A DNA stretch of 37,936 nt from Chitinophaga pinensis (GTDB taxonomy: Bacteria > Bacteroidota > Bacteroidia > UBA7662). The DNA is taken from NCBI GenBank assembly GCA_945874665.1, contig CAMCHJ010000002.1, positions 1 to 37,936 of the forward strand, in the 5' to 3' direction. The translations under genes were made by a program, and so were the position numbers. Positions 34,376-37,936 of the stretch are shown here, piece after piece; the first letter of the stretch is position 1, and every line of letters starts with the position of its first letter. The notes beneath the pieces are model-generated. The model searched no databases and was not told the origin of the DNA. It saw only the letters and a list, made by a program, of their open reading frames with translations.

Positions 34376-35197
34376 TCACCACAAGCGTTTGCCTAAGTCT
34401 TTTAAGGAGGCTCCAAAATGATATAATTGTTGCTCGTCAATAATTAAAAATCGGTCGTGCGCCAAGGACATCTTTTCGCACTTCAAACCACCATATTGGG
34501 TATTAAACAAAGCTATATCAGTCAAAAAAGAAGACTTAAAATGCTTACTATACATAGTTAGCTGTACCTCTTTTTGCTTTTTGGTAAATAAGGTCAAGGT
34601 GTTTTCGTCCAAATAATTATCAATGAGAACAATCGATTTTCGGGCTGATCGCACCAGCTGGGAAATAAATACACGCGCATCAAATACTTGTCCATCATAA
34701 AATATCCCTTGTTGTTTGGTGGGATAGCCTGCTTCCAAGGCTTTAAATACTTGTTCAAAATGCTGATCTGCCTCGAGTTGCTTTTTTTCAACAAGCTGCA
34801 AACGCTGAAAAATAGCTGCATGACTGATCAAGTACTTCCGCATTTCTACAAAAGCCTCCATGATCTGAATACTTACTTTAACTGCGACATCGCTTTTTAA
34901 TACTGCCGACAACATGGCCACCCCTTGCTCTGTGAATACGTGGGGTTGATGTCGGCGGCCGCCATGGGGACCTAAACTTGACATCACAATTTGTGATGTC
35001 AAGTTTTGAAGCAGCTCAAAACTAACTTCAAACCTAAAATGAGCAGGGAAACGCTCAATATTTCGCTTGACGGCCTGATTTAAAACACGTGTTTCAACCC
35101 CGTAAAGCGTAGCCAAATCACTGTCGAGCATCACCTGCTGTCCATTTACAGTGAAAATACAATTTTGAATTTCCTGAATACTTAATAACGATTGCAT
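34376..35197 (-). CDS. ORF6N-domain protein with PLD-like C-terminal half, C-terminus truncated by frameshift
   Basis: Residues 10-95 form an ORF6N DNA-binding domain (FTVNGQQVMLDSDLATLYG and HVFTEQGVAMLSAVL), found in phage and plasmid regulators. Residues 115-155 are a coiled coil. The C-terminal half (FISQLVRSARKSIVLIDNYL and AHDRFLIIDE) resembles the phospholipase-D-like fold with a degenerate HKD motif. The protein ends GASLKDLGKRLW, but relatives continue into WFAF, a stretch found in another frame at 34293-34361. Function is unknown; a role in phage or mobile-element regulation is inferred. It interrupts the trxA-dnaE neighbourhood. Confidence 0.88.
   Translation of the reverse strand: MQSLLSIQEIQNCIFTVNGQQVMLDSDLATLYGVETRVLNQAVKRNIERFPAHFRFEVSFELLQNLTSQIVMSSLGPHGGRRHQPHVFTEQGVAMLSAVLKSDVAVKVSIQIMEAFVEMRKYLISHAAIFQRLQLVEKKQLEADQHFEQVFKALEAGYPTKQQGIFYDGQVFDARVFISQLVRSARKSIVLIDNYLDENTLTLFTKKQKEVQLTMYSKHFKSSFLTDIALFNTQYGGLKCEKMSLAHDRFLIIDEQQLYHFGASLKDLGKRLW
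34974..35006. repeat. 33-bp palindrome inside the ORF6N gene
   Basis: AAACTTGACATCACAA (34974-34989) and TTGTGATGTCAAGTTT (34991-35006) are exact reverse complements with one T between. It codes for NLTSQIVMSSL in the ORF6N domain, so it is within a coding frame. Chance occurrence of 16 perfect pairs is very unlikely. An operator for the protein's own DNA-binding domain or an mRNA hairpin are possible. Confidence 0.9.
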
Positions 35198-35312
35198 AGC
35201 ATTGGTGCCCCAAAAAGGACCGCACCTTCCTAAAATACAACAGGATGTTAATCAGGACAAATCAAAAACACAAAATGCGCAGAAAACGAAACAAAAGGCT
35301 TAAAACACAACA

Positions 35313-37936
35313 CTACTCGCTCAATTCCACCACCAAAGGCATTTTTTCGAGGACCTCCAACAAAGCATTCTCTGGATTTACCCGTATGCTGCGCGATCGC
35401 ATGTCTACTTGCAGTTTTTCTTGCTCGTCAAACAGCTTTATGTGCAGTTTTACACTGCCTTGATGCGCTGCAAAAACAGCACTCAAATCGTCCATGAGCT
35501 TTGGGGTAACGTCTTGCATGCGCATGCGCACAATGAGCTGTTTAAACCGCTTTTCACGCAAATCGGCCAATAAATCCAAGCTGTTCACCCGTAAAAAGTT
35601 CACTTCTTTGCCTTCTTTGTTGGTAAACGAATCAAACTTGGTTTTTATGAGTAAAGACTTACCCACTTCCATCAAATGCTTGTGCTTGAGGGCAAATTCA
35701 CCTTTTAAACGCAGCTTACGTACCGTATCATAATCCTCTACCGTAAAGGTGATGTTTTCATTGTTGGTGCGTGGATCTTGAAAATACTGTACATCGGTAA
35801 TTAAACCTGCTACCGTGAGCTCCCGCCCAATCTCATCTTCAAGGTTGCGTAAACCCGCATTACAAAATTTTTGTATGTCGTATTTAAAAGCATCGAGCGG
35901 ATGCGCGGTGATAAAAATACCCACCACCTCTTTTTCCTTCTGCAGTTTTTCGAGTAAAGGCCATGGTTCGCAGGCCAAAATTTCTGGTTCGGGAATGTTG
36001 CTCACGCCTGCATCACCAAAAAGTGACGTTTGCGCCTGCATTTTCAAGGTTTGGTATTGGTTGCCAAAACGAATGGCTTTTTCTATAAGCGTACTGCCGT
36101 CTTCGTTGTTGAAAAACAACCTGCGGTTACCTTCCACACCTGCCAGCAAATCAAAGGCCCCGGCCTGTGCCAATCCTTCGAGCGCTTTTTTATTGGCTTG
36201 ACGCAAATCCACCCTTTTACAAAGGTCAAAAATGGTGCGGAAAGGCCCATTTGATTGCCTTTCATTGACGATGGCTTCTACCGCTCCCTCACCTACGCCT
36301 TTGATACCACCTAATCCAAAACGGATCTGGTTGTCTTCGTTTACGGTAAAGCGGTACGACGATTCATTGATATCAGGCCCCAATACATCCGATCCAATGC
36401 GGCGACACTCTTCCATGAAGAAAGTTACCTTGGCAATATCATTGAGGTTATTACTGAGCACCGCCGCCATGTATTCAGCTGTAAAATTGGCTTTTAAGTA
36501 GGCGGTTTGGAAAGCCACCACAGCATAGCAGGTAGAGTGCGACTTGTTAAAGGCATAAGCGGCAAAGTCTTCCCAGTCGCTCCACACCTTTTCGGCAATT
36601 TTGGTATCGTGACCATTGGTTGCACAACCTTCTAAAAACTGCGGCTTCATCTTATCGAGCTTCTCACGCAGTTTTTTACCCATCGCCTTGCGGAGCTCGT
36701 CGGCCTGCCCTTTGGTGAAGCCCGCTAATTTTTGACTCAACAGCATCACTTGCTCCTGATATACGGTAATTCCATAAGTATCCTTCAGATACTCCTCCAT
36801 GGCGGGTAAATCATAGGTGATTTCTTCGCGCCCATGCTTGCGGTCAATGAAGTTTGGAATGTACTTCAAGGGACCCGGTCGATACAGGGCGTTCATGGCA
36901 ATGAGGTCGTCAAACTTATCGGGTTTGAGCTCCTTCATGTACTTTTGCATGCCCACACTTTCGTACTGGAAAATGCCTACCGTATCTCCTTTTTGAAATA
37001 ATTCGTAGGTTTTCAGGTCGTCAAGGGGAATGGCATCCGGGTCGATGGTGATGCCATGCTTTTCTTTGATGATTTCAATGGCATCGTTAATGATGGTAAG
37101 CGTGCTCAAACCTAGAAAGTCCATTTTGAGCAAGCCAGCCGACTCTGCCACATCGTTATCAAACTGGGTTACAAGTTTAATTTCAGCATCTTGCGCCAAT
37201 TTTACCGGCACAAAATTGGTGATGTCTTCGGGGGTAATGATTACGCCACAGGCATGGGTGCCCGTGGTTCGGATGGCGCCTTCCAAATTACCGGCTTGGC
37301 GCAATACACGCCCAGTGAGGTTGTCGCCCTGCACCAAAGCCAAAAATTCCTTAGCACGATTATATTCATCGGCCGCTAGCTCTTTTTTGTTCTCCTCCAA
37401 CAACTGCGGCTGATTTACCAAAGTACGCATGGGGGCTTTGGAGAATGCCTTGATCTGTATGATTTCTTCCGGAAAGGTTTTGGCCAATACATCGGCCTCA
37501 GCCAACGATAATTCTAAAGCCCTAGCAGAGTTGCGAATAGCTGATTTGGCCGCTAGCGTACCATAAGTGATGATTTGGGCTACTTGTTTTTCGCCATATT
37601 TATCGATTACGTAACGCATTACTTTACCCCGACCGCGGTCATCAAAGTCTATGTCGATATCAGGCATGCTTACCCGATCGGGATTCAAAAATCTTTCGAA
37701 GAGTAAGTCGTAATGTATGGGGTCTACGTTGGTAATGCCCGTGCAATAGGCCACCACAGAACCAGCTGCGGAGCCCCTTCCCGGCCCTACCGAAACGCCC
37801 ATTTCACGGGCCTTTGTGGTAAAATCTTGTACAATGAGGAAATAACCCGGGTAGCCCGTTTTGCGGATGGTTTCTAACTCAAAGTCGATGCGCTCCCGAA
37901 TCACATCCGTAATTTCTGGATAACGTTTTTTCGCAC
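35313..37936 (-). CDS. dnaE: DNA polymerase III alpha subunit DnaE, 5' part beyond window
   Basis: The frame stays open to the right edge: residues before the first GTG at 37904 read KKRYPEITD, which matches the DnaE segment ahead of RERIDFELETI, so the gene starts outside. The visible part includes GPGRGSAAGS, the catalytic acids in MPDIDIDFDD, the helix-hairpin-helix region, FAAYAFNKSHSTCYAVVAFQ, and a C-terminal OB-fold (ELTVAGLITDVQYFQDP). The PHP domain is beyond the window. This is the replicative polymerase; it is a core gene. The stop is at 35313, 115 bases before the ORF6N gene. Confidence 0.97.
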   Translation of the reverse strand, partial: AKKRYPEITDVIRERIDFELETIRKTGYPGYFLIVQDFTTKAREMGVSVGPGRGSAAGSVVAYCTGITNVDPIHYDLLFERFLNPDRVSMPDIDIDFDDRGRGKVMRYVIDKYGEKQVAQIITYGTLAAKSAIRNSARALELSLAEADVLAKTFPEEIIQIKAFSKAPMRTLVNQPQLLEENKKELAADEYNRAKEFLALVQGDNLTGRVLRQAGNLEGAIRTTGTHACGVIITPEDITNFVPVKLAQDAEIKLVTQFDNDVAESAGLLKMDFLGLSTLTIINDAIEIIKEKHGITIDPDAIPLDDLKTYELFQKGDTVGIFQYESVGMQKYMKELKPDKFDDLIAMNALYRPGPLKYIPNFIDRKHGREEITYDLPAMEEYLKDTYGITVYQEQVMLLSQKLAGFTKGQADELRKAMGKKLREKLDKMKPQFLEGCATNGHDTKIAEKVWSDWEDFAAYAFNKSHSTCYAVVAFQTAYLKANFTAEYMAAVLSNNLNDIAKVTFFMEECRRIGSDVLGPDINESSYRFTVNEDNQIRFGLGGIKGVGEGAVEAIVNERQSNGPFRTIFDLCKRVDLRQANKKALEGLAQAGAFDLLAGVEGNRRLFFNNEDGSTLIEKAIRFGNQYQTLKMQAQTSLFGDAGVSNIPEPEILACEPWPLLEKLQKEKEVVGIFITAHPLDAFKYDIQKFCNAGLRNLEDEIGRELTVAGLITDVQYFQDPRTNNENITFTVEDYDTVRKLRLKGEFALKHKHLMEVGKSLLIKTKFDSFTNKEGKEVNFLRVNSLDLLADLREKRFKQLIVRMRMQDVTPKLMDDLSAVFAAHQGSVKLHIKLFDEQEKLQVDMRSRSIRVNPENALLEVLEKMPLVVELSE

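Overview
The window looks like chromosomal DNA of a Gram-negative Bacteroidota bacterium, most likely an environmental member of the Chitinophagia/Saprospiria/Sphingobacteriia type. Grounds: a secreted glycosidase with a C-terminal type IX secretion (T9SS) sorting domain, two TlpA-type thioredoxin proteins, many Sec and lipoprotein signal peptides, an ORF6N-domain protein, few Shine-Dalgarno sites and two candidate TAnnTTTG -7 promoter boxes. No rRNA, tRNA, CRISPR array or intact insertion sequence was found.

Left region (1 to about 6.6 kb). This part is visibly AT-richer. It holds six unrelated genes, all on the + strand: OsmC (cut by the window edge), a TlpA-like thioredoxin, a secreted unknown, an Ntn-hydrolase fused to a membrane domain, an alpha/beta-hydrolase broken by an in-frame stop, and a methyltransferase. 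Several are separated by 190-235-base non-coding spacers that share sequence blocks at corresponding places. This resembles a cassette array or acquired island and is the best candidate for an undescribed system here; no recombinase lies in the window.

Central + strand block (6.7-18.9 kb). A single-chain EutB-EutC ethanolamine ammonia-lyase carries a Tat-like export signal. It is followed by a T9SS-sorted GH16 glucanase, a catalase-peroxidase with a Sec signal, an NTF2-like lipoprotein, an AlkB-type membrane hydroxylase, a small membrane protein, a TSUP permease and a Pif1-type helicase with a C-terminal helix-turn-helix.

Minus-strand block (19.0-25.4 kb). A tight five-gene cluster encodes an ABC ATPase, ABC-2 permease, LolA-like protein, a predicted envelope protein and an S41 peptidase lipoprotein. 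It is preceded by a carboxypeptidase-regulatory-like/DUF5686-like envelope protein. A divergent TlpA-like gene follows at 25.8-27.1 kb.

Right minus-strand block (27.1-37.9 kb). A three-gene operon with 1-nt gaps (FAH-family hydrolase, flavin reductase-like protein, saccharopine-reductase-like protein) suggests catabolism of an aromatic or cyclic compound. Next come a class III aminotransferase with a membrane protein, then miaE, free-methionine-sulfoxide reductase and hemF, then trxA with a clear terminator. An ORF6N gene with a displaced C-terminus and a 33-bp internal palindrome sits between trxA and dnaE. The dnaE gene runs off the right edge.
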